64,000 nucleotides of DNA from Citrobacter europaeus (GCA_020099315.1 CP083650.1:2356001-2420000), one strand, 5' to 3'; shown: positions 35,805-45,314, numbered from the stretch's first letter. Notes: a model not told the origin generated them from the sequence alone. A program made the numbers and translations.

Positions 35805-36512
35805 TCAGGCTCCTTTCTGGCGCAGGGTGCGTTGTTCAATACGTTTTTCAAACTGCCCTTGAATCAGGCGGTTAACGAAAATTCCTGGGGTGTGAATTGC
35901 GGCGGGATCCAGCTCTCCGGGAGGGACAATTTCTTCGACTTCCACAACGGTAATACGCCCGGCGGCGGCCATCAGCGGATTAAAATTCTGCGCGGTGTGG
36001 CGATAAATAACGTTGCCGTACCAGTCAGCTTTCCAGCCTTTAACCAACGCAAAATCACCGGTTATCGCCTGTTCTAAGATGTAAGGGCGTCCGGCAAACT
36101 CGCGAACTTCTTTGCCTTGCGCAACCGGGGTCCCGTATCCGGTTGCGGTATAGAATGCCGGGATCCCCGCACCGCCCGCACGCAGTTGCTCTGCCAGCGT
36201 GCCCTGCGGCGTCAGGATAGCTTCCAGTTCACCATTAAGTACCTGTTGCTCAAAGAGGGCGTTTTCACCCACATAAGATGCGACAACCTTGCGTACCTGG
36301 CGCGTTTCCAGCAGTACACCAAGGCCAAAACCATCCACGCCGCAGTTGTTTGACACAACCGTAAGCCCTTGAACCTCCCGACGACGTACTTCGGCAATCA
36401 GGTTCTCAGGGATCCCACATAAGCCAAAACCGCCAGCCAGCAACGTCATGTTATCGGTTAGTCCTTCCAGCGCCTCTTGATAAGTGGCAACCCGTTTATC
36501 CAGTCCAGCCAT
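35805..36512 (-). CDS. 3-oxoacid CoA-transferase subunit A
   Basis: 235 residues from ATG 36512 (MAGLDKRVATYQEALEGL), the start that fits the family; the longer frame to 36590 enters the promoter. CoA-transferase alpha chain motif AGGFGLCGIPENLI near residue 30 and the ending-region block GNVIYRHTAQNFNPLMAAAG. First gene of the catabolic operon, divergent from the LysR gene. AtoD/ScoA-like. Confidence 0.9.
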   Translation of the reverse strand: MAGLDKRVATYQEALEGLTDNMTLLAGGFGLCGIPENLIAEVRRREVQGLTVVSNNCGVDGFGLGVLLETRQVRKVVASYVGENALFEQQVLNGELEAILTPQGTLAEQLRAGGAGIPAFYTATGYGTPVAQGKEVREFAGRPYILEQAITGDFALVKGWKADWYGNVIYRHTAQNFNPLMAAAGRITVVEVEEIVPPGELDPAAIHTPGIFVNRLIQGQFEKRIEQRTLRQKGA

Positions 36513-36654
36513 ACACTTGCCCCTTCTGTTGTCCTTGCTGACATCATTGGGGGTGAAAAATGATTTGTTAATTTTAAATTTGTGACTCACTCATTGGGTT
36601 TTTTTATCAATTTAATGTTAATTAAAGGTATTCAACAAGTTAAGGGAATGCGAA

Positions 36655-37545
36655 ATGGGAATGAGCATCAAACAGTTACGCGCGTTTTTAGCGGTAGCTC
36701 ACACTCTGAATTTTGCTCATGCCAGTGAACGACTGAATATGTCGCAACCCGCACTAAGTCTGGCGATTAAAGGACTGGAGGATTCGCTGGGCGGGGCGTT
36801 ACTGTTGAGAACCACACGCAAAGTGACCCTGACGCAAGAGGGCGAAACGCTGCTGAACATGGGGCGACAACTGCTGGCGGACTGGGAAAATACGGAAGAG
36901 GCAATGCGCCAGCGATTCACGCTACAGCGCGGGAAAATCTCTATTGCCGCCATGCCCTCATTCGCTGCTAACGTCCTGCCATCGGTACTAAAAACGTTTC
37001 GGGACTCCTACTCCGGTATCAACGTAACGGTTCACGATGTGATTAACGAACACGTAATTGAAATGGTCAGTGAAGGGCGGGTAGAGATGGGGATTGCCTT
37101 TGAGCCGGACTATTCAGGTCATCTGCATTTCACGCCGCTCGGTGTGGATCGTTTTATCGCCATTGTGCCGCCAACGTGCCGGCTGGCGGGCAGGGATCGT
37201 ATTGCGTGGCGCGAACTGTTAACGCTGGATTTCATCACACTGCAACGTCCTTCTGCCGTGCGCCTGATGCTGGAAGAACAACTGGTGCAAAGTGGACATA
37301 CGCTGGAGGTGGCGCTGGAGAGCCATCAACTGGTGACCATTGGCCGGCTGGTAGCCAACGGACTGGGCGGCAGTGCCGTACCCGCCCTGTGCCGTACGCA
37401 AATGACCGAGCTGGGCGCTACCTGTATCGATCTGGATACGCCGGTGATCCAGCGGCGGATCGGCGTTTTGCGTTCGGCGCATCATAAGTTGTCCACCGCC
37501 TCAGAAGTGTTGGTGGATTCACTGAAAAAGGCCTATTGCGCCTGA
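36655..37545 (+). CDS. LysR-family regulator of the hydroxybutyrate operon
   Basis: 296 residues. Winged HTH at the N-terminus: IKQLRAFLAVAHTLNFAHAS, then ERLNMSQPALSLAIKGLEDS. The C-terminal part is the periplasmic-binding-like effector domain. Start 36655 has AAGGGA seven bases upstream; 36661 is possible. Divergent by 142 AT-rich bases from the CoA-transferase operon, the usual layout for a LysR activator of its neighbour. The inducer (probably hydroxybutyrate, acetoacetate or a CoA ester) is inferred. Confidence 0.87.
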   Translation: MGMSIKQLRAFLAVAHTLNFAHASERLNMSQPALSLAIKGLEDSLGGALLLRTTRKVTLTQEGETLLNMGRQLLADWENTEEAMRQRFTLQRGKISIAAMPSFAANVLPSVLKTFRDSYSGINVTVHDVINEHVIEMVSEGRVEMGIAFEPDYSGHLHFTPLGVDRFIAIVPPTCRLAGRDRIAWRELLTLDFITLQRPSAVRLMLEEQLVQSGHTLEVALESHQLVTIGRLVANGLGGSAVPALCRTQMTELGATCIDLDTPVIQRRIGVLRSAHHKLSTASEVLVDSLKKAYCA

Positions 37546-37575
37546 TGCTCTCACGCATTACGCCAGCCGTTAAGG

Positions 37576-38511
37576 TTATGCCAACGCCCGCCAGCAGCGA
37601 ACCTCACATCCGGTGTCACTTTTCAGCAATGGCTGTTTCTGCTCACAACCGCGGGTTGCCAGCGGACATCTGTCACGGAAAAAGCAGCCCTGAGGCAGCG
37701 TACGGTTCCCCGGGAGTTCGGTTTTGCGCAACACCAAATCTTCCGCCAGCGGTGCGCCCGTTTTGGGGACCGAGTCCAGTAATAATCGCGTGTAGGGATG
37801 AGCGGGCTGAGTGAGTACCTGCTGCGCATCGCCGAGCTCGACAATTTGCCCGAGGTACATTACCGCCACCCGGTCGCTCATATGGCGGACCACCGACACG
37901 TTGTGCGATATCAGCACGTAAGTCAGATTCCTGCGCGCCTGCAATGACACCAGCAGGTTGAGAATTTGCGCCTGCACGGAGATATCCAGCGCCGAGGTAG
38001 GTTCATCGAGAACAATCACATTGGGCTCTGATGATAGCGCCCGGGCGATGGCAATACGCTGACGCTGTCCGCCAGAAAACGCATGCGGCAGGCGATCGAG
38101 GTATTCCGGGCGAATCCCCACCTGGCGCGCCAAATCCTCGGCAAGCATGCGTCGCTCACGCTCCGGACTCCGCTTTTGGATCCACACCGGCTCGGTCATT
38201 ATCCGCCACACCGGTAAGCGCGGATCCAGCGATGAAAGGGGATCCTGAAAGACCATCTGCATACCGTTGTGCTGCGTGTCCCCCCGGCAAGCATAGTTAC
38301 CCTGACTGGGTTTCAGCATCCCCATCAGCAGTTGCGCCAGTGTACTTTTTCCGCAGCCGGACTCACCGACAATCCCCAGCGTTTCTCCCTGACGGATCTG
38401 TAAATCCAGGCCGTTGAGCGCATGCACCCGTTCCGTTACTTTGCCGAGCCAGTTTTTACGCGCAGGGAAGTTGACATGAACATCCTGCAGCGCCAGTAAA
38501 AAATCAGACAT
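37576..38511 (-). CDS. ddpF: D-Ala-D-Ala ABC transporter ATPase DdpF
   Basis: 311 residues. Oppositely paired with DdpD as the two ATPases of an Opp/Dpp-type importer. Walker A GESGCGKSTLAQ, signature AFSGGQRQRIAIARAL, Walker B NVIVLDEPTSALD. C-terminal oligopeptide/dipeptide extension with cysteines (CFFRDRCPLATRGCEQ) that hold an iron-sulfur cluster in related ATPases. Overlaps ddpD by eight bases. Ends 31 bases from the convergent LysR gene. Confidence 0.92.
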   Translation of the reverse strand: MSDFLLALQDVHVNFPARKNWLGKVTERVHALNGLDLQIRQGETLGIVGESGCGKSTLAQLLMGMLKPSQGNYACRGDTQHNGMQMVFQDPLSSLDPRLPVWRIMTEPVWIQKRSPERERRMLAEDLARQVGIRPEYLDRLPHAFSGGQRQRIAIARALSSEPNVIVLDEPTSALDISVQAQILNLLVSLQARRNLTYVLISHNVSVVRHMSDRVAVMYLGQIVELGDAQQVLTQPAHPYTRLLLDSVPKTGAPLAEDLVLRKTELPGNRTLPQGCFFRDRCPLATRGCEQKQPLLKSDTGCEVRCWRALA

Positions 38512-39490
38512 GTGTTGTCTCCAGTTGCGGATACCAGCAGGCAGATTGTTGATCCGCGCCTCCCTGACTGCTTAACGCAGGCGTTTCTTCACAACGTGGG
38601 CCAGCGGCAAAGCAGCGCTCGCGAAATGCGCATCCGGCCGGTAAACAGGTTAAGTTCGGCACGGTACCGGGAATTGCGGGCAGTAATGCGCGTGGCTCAC
38701 CGTGTTCCGGCGCGCATTTCAGTAGACCAATGGAATAGGGATGCGTTGGGCGTTGAATAACAGTTTGCGTCGGGCCACTCTCAATCACACTCCCGGCATA
38801 CATGACGTATAACCGATCGCATAACTGTGAAACCACCGCCATATCATGGCTGATAAATAATACGGCTGTCCCGCTGGCGCGCGCTTTTAACTTCAGCAAA
38901 CGCAGCACCTGCAGTTGTACCGTGACGTCCAGCGCGGTGGTCGGTTCATCGGCAATGATAAGCTCCGGCTCGCACGAAAAGGCCAGGGCAATCATTACCC
39001 GCTGACGCATCCCGCCGGAAAGCTCAAACGGGAAACGTTTCATGACTTCCGACGCGTCCGGGATTTGCATTTCGTCGAGTAAAGCGATGGCTTTCTGACG
39101 AGCATCCGTGCGGCTTAACGCCTGATGATGGCGAATAACTTCCACCATTTGCTGACCTATACGTCGGGTCGGATTCAGCGCCGTCATGGGTTCCTGAAAG
39201 ATCATCGCCACACGTGCGCCGCGCCATTGGCGCATTTGCTTCTCGCTGGCGTTGAGCACATCTTCACCCAGCAGCGAAACGCGCCCCTGGTGAATATGAT
39301 AGCTTCCCTCCGGCAACAAACGCATGGTGAGCATAGCCGTCACGGACTTACCGGAACCGGATTCACCCACCACGCCAACGATTTCTCCGCGGTTGATATG
39401 CAGCGATACATGGTTCAGCGCATGCACGTCAGCTTTATAGCCGGGGAAACTCAGATGCAAATCTTCAATTTCCAGCACAGGTTGTGTCAT
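38504..39490 (-). CDS. ddpD: D-Ala-D-Ala ABC transporter ATPase DdpD
   Basis: 328 residues. Walker A GESGSGKSVTAM, signature ELSGGMRQRVMIALAF, Walker B LIIADEPTTALD. C-terminal cysteine region CLPAGCAFRERCFAAGPRCE. Works with DdpF to energise uptake through DdpB-DdpC. Start overlaps the ddpC stop by four bases. Confidence 0.92.
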   Translation of the reverse strand: MTQPVLEIEDLHLSFPGYKADVHALNHVSLHINRGEIVGVVGESGSGKSVTAMLTMRLLPEGSYHIHQGRVSLLGEDVLNASEKQMRQWRGARVAMIFQEPMTALNPTRRIGQQMVEVIRHHQALSRTDARQKAIALLDEMQIPDASEVMKRFPFELSGGMRQRVMIALAFSCEPELIIADEPTTALDVTVQLQVLRLLKLKARASGTAVLFISHDMAVVSQLCDRLYVMYAGSVIESGPTQTVIQRPTHPYSIGLLKCAPEHGEPRALLPAIPGTVPNLTCLPAGCAFRERCFAAGPRCEETPALSSQGGADQQSACWYPQLETTHV

Positions 39491-40383
39491 GACTGTTTTC
39501 CTCCGGCTTTCGGATCCAGCAGATCGCGAATACCATCGCCAAAGAGATTAAAACCCACGGCGGTAATCAGAATGGCGGCGCCAGGAAAAGCGCAATACCA
39601 CCACTGATCAAGCACGTAGTTGCGGCCAATTGCGACCATCGCCCCCCATTCAGCACTGGGCTGCTGTGCACCCAGACCAATAAACCCGAGCGTGGCGGCC
39701 ATCAGGATCGCGCTGCCGATGTCCAGCGACGCCTGCACAATGAGCGGCGGCAGAGAGTTACGTAAAATGTGCCAGCTAATCAAATGCCAGCGTGAAGCCC
39801 CGTAGGTTCGTGCGGCCTGCACATAGGTAAACTGGCGCACCACTAACGTTTGACCGCGGGCGAGGCGCACATAAAACGGAATACGTACGATGGCAATCGC
39901 CAGCATGGCGTTAAACAGGCTTGGACCCAGCGCGGCGGCCAGCGCCATCGTCAGCACCAGCGAGGGAATAGACAGCATAATGTCCATTATCCGCATAATA
40001 ATCGCATCGGCACGTCCGCCCATGACGCCAGACAGACACCCCAGCAGCGAACCCAATCCTCCGGCAATACCCACCACCACCAGCCCCGCAACGACCGACT
40101 GCTGACTTCCCACCAAAACGCGACTGAACAGATCGCGGCCAACTTCATCGGTACCAAACCAGTGCGCGGCTGACGGGGGTAGCAGACGTGCACTCAAATT
40201 GATAGCATTGGGATCGTAAGGGGTTAGCCACGGCGACAGCACCATTAGCAGTAGTATCAGTACAATGATGACCCCGCCAACCATCGTCAGTGGGCTGCTT
40301 TTCATCATCCAGAACAGTTTAGCCCAGTCCGTGCGGCGGCGTGTTGTCTGAGGGGCGGTCGGCGTTTCTTGTGTGAGCATCAT
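39487..40383 (-). CDS. ddpC: D-Ala-D-Ala ABC transporter permease DdpC
   Basis: 298 residues from ATG 40383 (MMLTQETPTAPQTTRRRTDW), which matches the known length; its start overlaps the ddpB stop by four bases. Six predicted helices. The permease EAA loop region YVQAARTYGASRWHLISWHI contacts the ATPases. Inner membrane. Confidence 0.92.
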   Translation of the reverse strand: MMLTQETPTAPQTTRRRTDWAKLFWMMKSSPLTMVGGVIIVLILLLMVLSPWLTPYDPNAINLSARLLPPSAAHWFGTDEVGRDLFSRVLVGSQQSVVAGLVVVGIAGGLGSLLGCLSGVMGGRADAIIMRIMDIMLSIPSLVLTMALAAALGPSLFNAMLAIAIVRIPFYVRLARGQTLVVRQFTYVQAARTYGASRWHLISWHILRNSLPPLIVQASLDIGSAILMAATLGFIGLGAQQPSAEWGAMVAIGRNYVLDQWWYCAFPGAAILITAVGFNLFGDGIRDLLDPKAGGKQS

Positions 40384-41402
40384 TGTGCGCCTCCACGTCC
40401 AATTCGTGGGTCTATCCACAAATAGAGCAAATCCACCACCAGGTTAACCAGCACATAGGCGAAAGAGACCACTACGGCAAATCCCATTACCGCCGGGAAG
40501 TCGAGCGCCTGAATCGACGTCACCACCCACGCGCCCATGCCTGGCCAGGCGAAGACCGTTTCAGTCAGCACCGCGCCGTAGAGCAGATCGCCTAATGCCA
40601 GGCCGAGAACGGTTATCGAGGGGATGAGCGCATTAGGCAACGCGTAACACAATACGATGTACCAGCCCGGCAGCCCGCTGGCGCGAGCGGTACGAATGTA
40701 ATCTTCACTCAGTTGCTCAAGCATGGCGGAGCGAATCTGGCGAGCGACAATCCCCAGGTGCACAAATGCCAGCGTCAGTGATGGCAGGATCAGGTGCTGA
40801 AGCGCATTGAAAAAGACTTCGCCATTGCCTTCCAGCAGTGCATCTATCAGATAGAACCCGGTAACGTGAGCAGGCGGATCCAGCCAGTCGTCTAAACGCC
40901 CGCCGCCGGGTAAAATTTGCAGATGCCCATAAAACAGCACGATAACCCCCAGCCCCAGCCAGAATGCAGGCGTGGAGATGCCGGTGATCGCCATCAGGCG
41001 AACGAGGTGATCAAGCCAGCGGTTGCGCCATACTGCAGATAAAATACCTAACGGAATCCCAATAATCAGCGCCAGCAACAAGGAGCAGAAAGCCAGCTCA
41101 AGGGTAGCGGGGAAGAAAATGCGTAGCTCATCCAGTACCGGACGTCCGGTGCGAATAGAGATGCCTAAATCGCCATGAAAAATGTCGCTGACATAGCGAA
41201 AAAACTGCACATACAGCGGCTGATTCAGCCCCAGCTGTTGGCGAATATTTTCGACAATTTCATCGCTGGCGCGATCGCCCGCCAGCAGCCGCGCGGGGTC
41301 GCCTGGTATCAGGTGTGAAATAATAAAGGTGATTACGCAAACACCGATAACCACCAGAATAAGTCCCCAGCATCGCTGGCGTAAAATACTCCAGAACGTC
41401 AT
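40380..41402 (-). CDS. ddpB: D-Ala-D-Ala ABC transporter permease DdpB
   Basis: 340 residues, Opp/DppB type. N-terminal helix LILVVIGVCVITFIISHLIP with GDPARLLAGDRA after it is typical. EAA loop DYIRTARASGLPGWYIVLCY. Pairs with DdpC. Starts 44 bases after ddpA. Confidence 0.92.
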   Translation of the reverse strand: MTFWSILRQRCWGLILVVIGVCVITFIISHLIPGDPARLLAGDRASDEIVENIRQQLGLNQPLYVQFFRYVSDIFHGDLGISIRTGRPVLDELRIFFPATLELAFCSLLLALIIGIPLGILSAVWRNRWLDHLVRLMAITGISTPAFWLGLGVIVLFYGHLQILPGGGRLDDWLDPPAHVTGFYLIDALLEGNGEVFFNALQHLILPSLTLAFVHLGIVARQIRSAMLEQLSEDYIRTARASGLPGWYIVLCYALPNALIPSITVLGLALGDLLYGAVLTETVFAWPGMGAWVVTSIQALDFPAVMGFAVVVSFAYVLVNLVVDLLYLWIDPRIGRGGAQ

Positions 41403-41446
41403 TAGCTTCCCCTTGCGGAGCCAGAGCGGCTCCGCATCAACGTGGC

Positions 41447-43009
41447 TTATTTACTCATGGTGGAGATATTGAAGACCTGTTCCAGCATCGGATTGAATAC
41501 AAATCCTTTGACGTCTTTGTTCATCGCCAGCTGATAGTTTTTCTGGAATAGATAGATGTAGGCTGCTTCATCAATCACGATGGTTTGCGCCTGCTGGTAG
41601 TCATTGGTTCTGGCAACCTGATCGGTCGTGGCCAGCGCGCTACGCAGGAGTTTATCGACCTCAGCGTTTTCATAGAACGAACGGTTACCCGGCAAGCCTT
41701 TCTTGTCTGACTCAAACCAGTAGTTCATAAACATGTACGGGTCGGCGAAGTCCGGGCTCCAGTTGCCAATGGCAATGTCGTAATCGCCTTTACCCACGCG
41801 GTCACGCATAGTGGCGTTCGCCAGTTTTTCCAGCTTCACCTTAATGCCCAGTTTGCCAAGGCTTGCCTGGGTCGCGAGCGCGATAGGTTCCCAGTTAGGG
41901 TCATTATCAGAGTACAGGAAGCCCAGGCTTTCAGGTTTGGTGGCAACGTTGTCCAGGGCCGCTTTCGCTTTGGCTTCATCGAAGCTGTACTGCATGGCCT
42001 TGTCGTCAAAACCCCACATGCCTTCAGGGATCGGGCCACGCATTTGCTTCCCATTGCCGCTCAGGATCCCGTTGACCATGCCTTTATAATCGGTGGCCCA
42101 CGAGATGGCGCGGCGTAAATCCACCTGATTGAGCGGGGCCTTACTGTTGTTGAGATACAGATAGGTCACGCGCAATGAGGGGTAATCCGCTACGTTCACT
42201 TTGCCTTCTTGTTTTAAGGCAGCCAGTTGGTCAACAGGAAGCGCATCGGCAATGTCGATATCGCCACGCGACAATTGCAGGCGGCGGGAGGCGCTTTCAC
42301 CGATGATTTTTACCGAAACCCGCTTAAACGTCGGTTTAGTGCCGGCATAATGCGGGTTAGGCACCAGCACCAGCTGTTGTCCTTTTTGCCAGCTTTTAAG
42401 CATGAATGGCCCGGAACCCGCCGTGTTCTGCGCGAGGAATCCGCGGGCATCGTCTGCGGCATGCTCTTTTAAGATAGCCGGGTTAATAATTGAAGCCCCG
42501 TCATTTGCCAGCGTATACAGAAACGGAGCAAACGGCTGGCTCAGGGTAAATTTCACCGTGGTGTTATCGATCGCCTCAACCTTCAGGTCTTTCGGGAACG
42601 CTTCTGCGGGACCCTGACCAATTTTGAGCAAACGTTCGAAGGATTGCTTTACCGCATCAGCCGTCACCGGCGTTCCGTCGGCGAATTTGGCATCGTTTTT
42701 CAGAGTAAACGTCCACTCTTTCTGGTCGTCCGAGGCTTTCCAGCCACTGGCTAAATCGCCTTCAACTTCCGTGGAACCTTTGCCACCATCGGTTTTGTAC
42801 TGAACCAACCGCTGATAAGAGGGATAGGTGACCGTCCAGTCGTTGTTATCGATGGTCACGGCGGGATCGAGCGTCTGAGGATCGGCGGCTTTACCAATCA
42901 CCAGCATGTCTTTAGGCACGGCGGCCTGCGCGGCGGGTAGGGCAAACGCCAACGCAACGGCTATCAGAGCGGGGCGAAAAAACGCGTTTAACGCAGGTGT
43001 AGTCTTCAT
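41447..43009 (-). CDS. ddpA: D-Ala-D-Ala-binding periplasmic protein DdpA
   Basis: 520 residues. Signal peptide ending ALAFALPAAQA-AVPKDMLVIG. SBP family 5 (oligopeptide type): the segments DPQTLDPAVTIDNNDWTVTY and WTFTLKNDAKFADGTPVTAD are characteristic. It delivers D-Ala-D-Ala dipeptide, released by murein turnover, to DdpBC. Sequence-level assignment to dipeptide rather than another peptide depends on ddpX next to it. Confidence 0.92.
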   Translation of the reverse strand: MKTTPALNAFFRPALIAVALAFALPAAQAAVPKDMLVIGKAADPQTLDPAVTIDNNDWTVTYPSYQRLVQYKTDGGKGSTEVEGDLASGWKASDDQKEWTFTLKNDAKFADGTPVTADAVKQSFERLLKIGQGPAEAFPKDLKVEAIDNTTVKFTLSQPFAPFLYTLANDGASIINPAILKEHAADDARGFLAQNTAGSGPFMLKSWQKGQQLVLVPNPHYAGTKPTFKRVSVKIIGESASRRLQLSRGDIDIADALPVDQLAALKQEGKVNVADYPSLRVTYLYLNNSKAPLNQVDLRRAISWATDYKGMVNGILSGNGKQMRGPIPEGMWGFDDKAMQYSFDEAKAKAALDNVATKPESLGFLYSDNDPNWEPIALATQASLGKLGIKVKLEKLANATMRDRVGKGDYDIAIGNWSPDFADPYMFMNYWFESDKKGLPGNRSFYENAEVDKLLRSALATTDQVARTNDYQQAQTIVIDEAAYIYLFQKNYQLAMNKDVKGFVFNPMLEQVFNISTMSK

Positions 43010-43024
43010 AACCAGGCTCCAGAA

Positions 43025-43612
43025 TTAAAGGGGATGTTGTGTTGTTATGGGTGAAGCAGGGAAACAGGCTATCTGGTCGTCAAGCAGCGGATAACGAGCG
43101 GCATCAGGTAATTCAAAATGCCACCACTCGCTGTTGATACCGACAAAACCGCCCCCGAACATAATGGCATTGAGCAGCAGCCGATTGCGCTGCGCAGCCG
43201 GAGGAACAGAAGGGTGCCAGGCATGGGAACGGTCGTGCATTTCATCAAAACCGGCCCCCATATCGAGTAGAACGCCACGATCGTCCATTAACGTAACGTC
43301 AATGGCCGTTCCGCGACTGTGATTGGATCCTATCGCCACATCAACAACGTACTGGGGATCAGGACAGGCATTCCACAGTACCGCCTGCGCCTGCTGAGGG
43401 CGATACGCGTCGTACACCACCAGCGACAATCCCGCCAGTTGCGCAATACTAATGCTTTTAGCCAGCGCGGTTACCGCCTCGGCGTGCAACAGGCAGCGCG
43501 CTTCCCGATAGATAGGTGCACCGGTAATGTTGTCGGCAGTGGCGTATTTAAGATCGATATGCAGCGACGGAAATATCACCGACAGATCGACCAGTTCTGG
43601 GGTTTCTGACAT
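43025..43612 (-). CDS. ddpX: D-alanyl-D-alanine dipeptidase (VanX family)
   Basis: 195 residues from ATG 43612 (MSETPELVDLSVIFPSLHID), with AGGA eight bases upstream; the longer frame to 43630 overlaps the regulator gene and is less likely. VanX zinc motifs: SNHSRGTAIDVTL (His and Asp ligands) and SEWWHFE (catalytic Glu and His ligand). It cuts D-Ala-D-Ala in the cytoplasm, giving D-alanine as carbon/nitrogen source. Family relatives confer vancomycin resistance, but only together with vanA and vanH, which are absent. Confidence 0.93.
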   Translation of the reverse strand: MSETPELVDLSVIFPSLHIDLKYATADNITGAPIYREARCLLHAEAVTALAKSISIAQLAGLSLVVYDAYRPQQAQAVLWNACPDPQYVVDVAIGSNHSRGTAIDVTLMDDRGVLLDMGAGFDEMHDRSHAWHPSVPPAAQRNRLLLNAIMFGGGFVGINSEWWHFELPDAARYPLLDDQIACFPASPITTQHPL

Positions 43613-43626
43613 AGCACGTTTCCTGT

Positions 43627-44493
43627 TCATTGTTCGAATTGACCAAATTGTTGTTGTAACTGGCGATTGGTTTGCAGGCGTCCTGCGAGGGAGTCACCCA
43701 GTTGGGCCACCACCGCAGAGAGTAATAAATTGAACAAACAACTCACCGGCGCCAGTGAGTCCCAGAAATGTCCGGTGTCGGTTTTTACCTGAAGTAAATC
43801 AATAGAATAGTCTCTGGCCCATGGACACCACACATCGGTGATTAGCGCCAGCGGAATGCAACGTTCCGTGGCGACGCGGCAATATTGTCGCGAGATAGCG
43901 GAATAGGCGCGCATATCGGTGATCACCACGTAAGGCTGGGTGAATCCCGAATTCAGCGACTCCACCCAACTGCCGGAAAGCCCTTCGGAGTAGCTAACTT
44001 TAGGTCGCAGGTATTCCAGGTGACTAAAAAAGGCGTTGGCGATCCCACGGGTGGACTGGATCCCGAGAATATACACGGCTTCCGCATGCGCCAGCTGCTG
44101 CGCAATGCGTAAAAACGTTTCGCTTTGTGCAAGTTGATAGACGTGGGTAATGGCGTCGATTTCCAGTAACAGCGACTGCTGCGCGCGATCCGGCAGGCTT
44201 TGCTGTTGGTGCCAGGAGTCTAGTCGCTCGTTCATTCCCCAGGGCTGATACGGGACAACGGGTAGCTCTCGCAGACTGGCTTTTGCATCTTCCAGATTGC
44301 GAAACCCCAGTTTACGCAGATAGCGTCCAACGGTAATACCGCTGGTTCCGGTTGCTTTAGCGATACCATCCGCGGTTTCAAAAGGGATCTGTACAGCATG
44401 GGCTAACAGCCACCCGGCCACGCGCTTTTCGCTGGGCGTCAGCTGGCTAAAGGTCTGCTCTATGCGGGTAAACAACTCAGGTTTCGCTGTCAT
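43627..44493 (-). CDS. RpiR-family regulator heading the ddp operon
   Basis: 288 residues. N-terminal RpiR HTH (LTPSEKRVAGWLLAHAVQIP, then ETADGIAKATGTSGITVGRY) and C-terminal SIS domain (AEAVYILGIQSTRGIANAFF). SIS domains usually bind sugar phosphates; here the neighbouring operon suggests a murein-derived ligand, perhaps MurNAc-type. It lies 14 bases upstream of ddpX on the same strand, so it is probably the first gene of the transcript. In E. coli no such gene precedes ddpX (recalled). Confidence 0.85.
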   Translation of the reverse strand: MTAKPELFTRIEQTFSQLTPSEKRVAGWLLAHAVQIPFETADGIAKATGTSGITVGRYLRKLGFRNLEDAKASLRELPVVPYQPWGMNERLDSWHQQQSLPDRAQQSLLLEIDAITHVYQLAQSETFLRIAQQLAHAEAVYILGIQSTRGIANAFFSHLEYLRPKVSYSEGLSGSWVESLNSGFTQPYVVITDMRAYSAISRQYCRVATERCIPLALITDVWCPWARDYSIDLLQVKTDTGHFWDSLAPVSCLFNLLLSAVVAQLGDSLAGRLQTNRQLQQQFGQFEQ

Positions 44494-44891
44494 TACCTTC
44501 TCGCTGTTAGTTGTCTGTCAGATTACGGTTCACTGTTAGCAAATTAACAATGCAGGACGCGTGCCAGGTCGGTAACAGCGGCACACTGGCTGTTTTTGTT
44601 AAAACAAACTCATATTCGTTAACTAATGATCAACATTTGTGCAGCGTAGTTCAGTTTTGGTGCAGCGGCAGGGGGAGCGGGGCAGGATTCTGTTGATTTC
44701 GTCGGAACGATCACATTGTGGCCACGTTTTACGCCCAAACATCAGAATCAGTAATGTGAAATATAAATTTCAGCTATATCCATGGCGGCAATCTTTATTC
44801 TCATGATGGTAGGGGTATTATTTTTGCGAACTACATTAACGGTTTGAAGCGCAAGTGTAGATATTATTTATATTATAAATGGAGTTCTACA
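44494..44891. other. Intergenic region between rpiR-ddp and hdeB-like gene, with inverted repeats
   Basis: About 400 bases. TGTTAGCAAATTAACA at 44534-44549 and TTTGTTAAAACAAA at 44595-44608 are inverted repeats upstream of the rpiR gene and are candidate operators for its product. The remainder up to 44891 holds the promoter of the hdeB-like gene; no further ORF. Confidence 0.5.
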
Positions 44892-45221
44892 ATGAATAAA
44901 TTTTCTCTTTCTACAGCTGGTATTCTGGTCGCAGCGCTGTTAACCAGTGTCAGCGTCAATGCAGCAACTGATAACGCTAAAACTGAAGTGACTCCGAAAG
45001 GCATGAGCTGCCAGGAGTTTATTGATTTGAACCCGCAAACTATGGCTCCGGTGGCTTTCTGGGTGCTCAATGAAGACGAAGACTTCAAAGGTGGCGATTA
45101 CGTAGACTATAACGAAACCGTGACGACTGCTGTTCCCCTGACCGTTGAACTTTGTAAAAAACATCCTCAGAGTGAATTAAGCAAAATAAAAGACGAAATC
45201 AAAAAAGAATTATCCAAATAA
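44892..45221 (+). CDS. HdeB-like periplasmic acid-stress chaperone
   Basis: 109 residues from ATG 44892, chosen because GGAG lies seven bases upstream and a signal peptide follows at once (FSLSTAGILVAALLTSVSVN-AATD). The mature part holds MSCQEFIDLNPQTMAPVAFW, nearly the HdeB core, and the second cysteine in VELCKKHPQ, giving the conserved disulfide pair. HdeB family proteins keep periplasmic proteins soluble at low pH. It is not next to hdeA or hdeD as in E. coli, so it may be a paralogue. Confidence 0.85.
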   Translation: MNKFSLSTAGILVAALLTSVSVNAATDNAKTEVTPKGMSCQEFIDLNPQTMAPVAFWVLNEDEDFKGGDYVDYNETVTTAVPLTVELCKKHPQSELSKIKDEIKKELSK

Positions 45222-45236
45222 GATTAAGTTGTTATT

Positions 45237-45264
45237 AAAACCCAGCCAGAGTGCTGGGTTTTGC
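45237..45264 (+). terminator. Terminator of hdeB-like gene
   Basis: AAAACCCAG / CTGGGTTTT hairpin with short loop and a T-run, 15 bases after the stop. Confidence 0.85.
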
Positions 45265-45314
45265 TATTCGTGACAACGTCACTTATTTGTTTTGTAATAC
45301 TTAAGAAAACTTTA

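Noticed and set aside
43025..43612. Vancomycin-resistance gene vanX
   Set aside because: The motifs are VanX-like, but the gene is in a ddp uptake operon and there is no vanH or vanA; this is the chromosomal dipeptidase.
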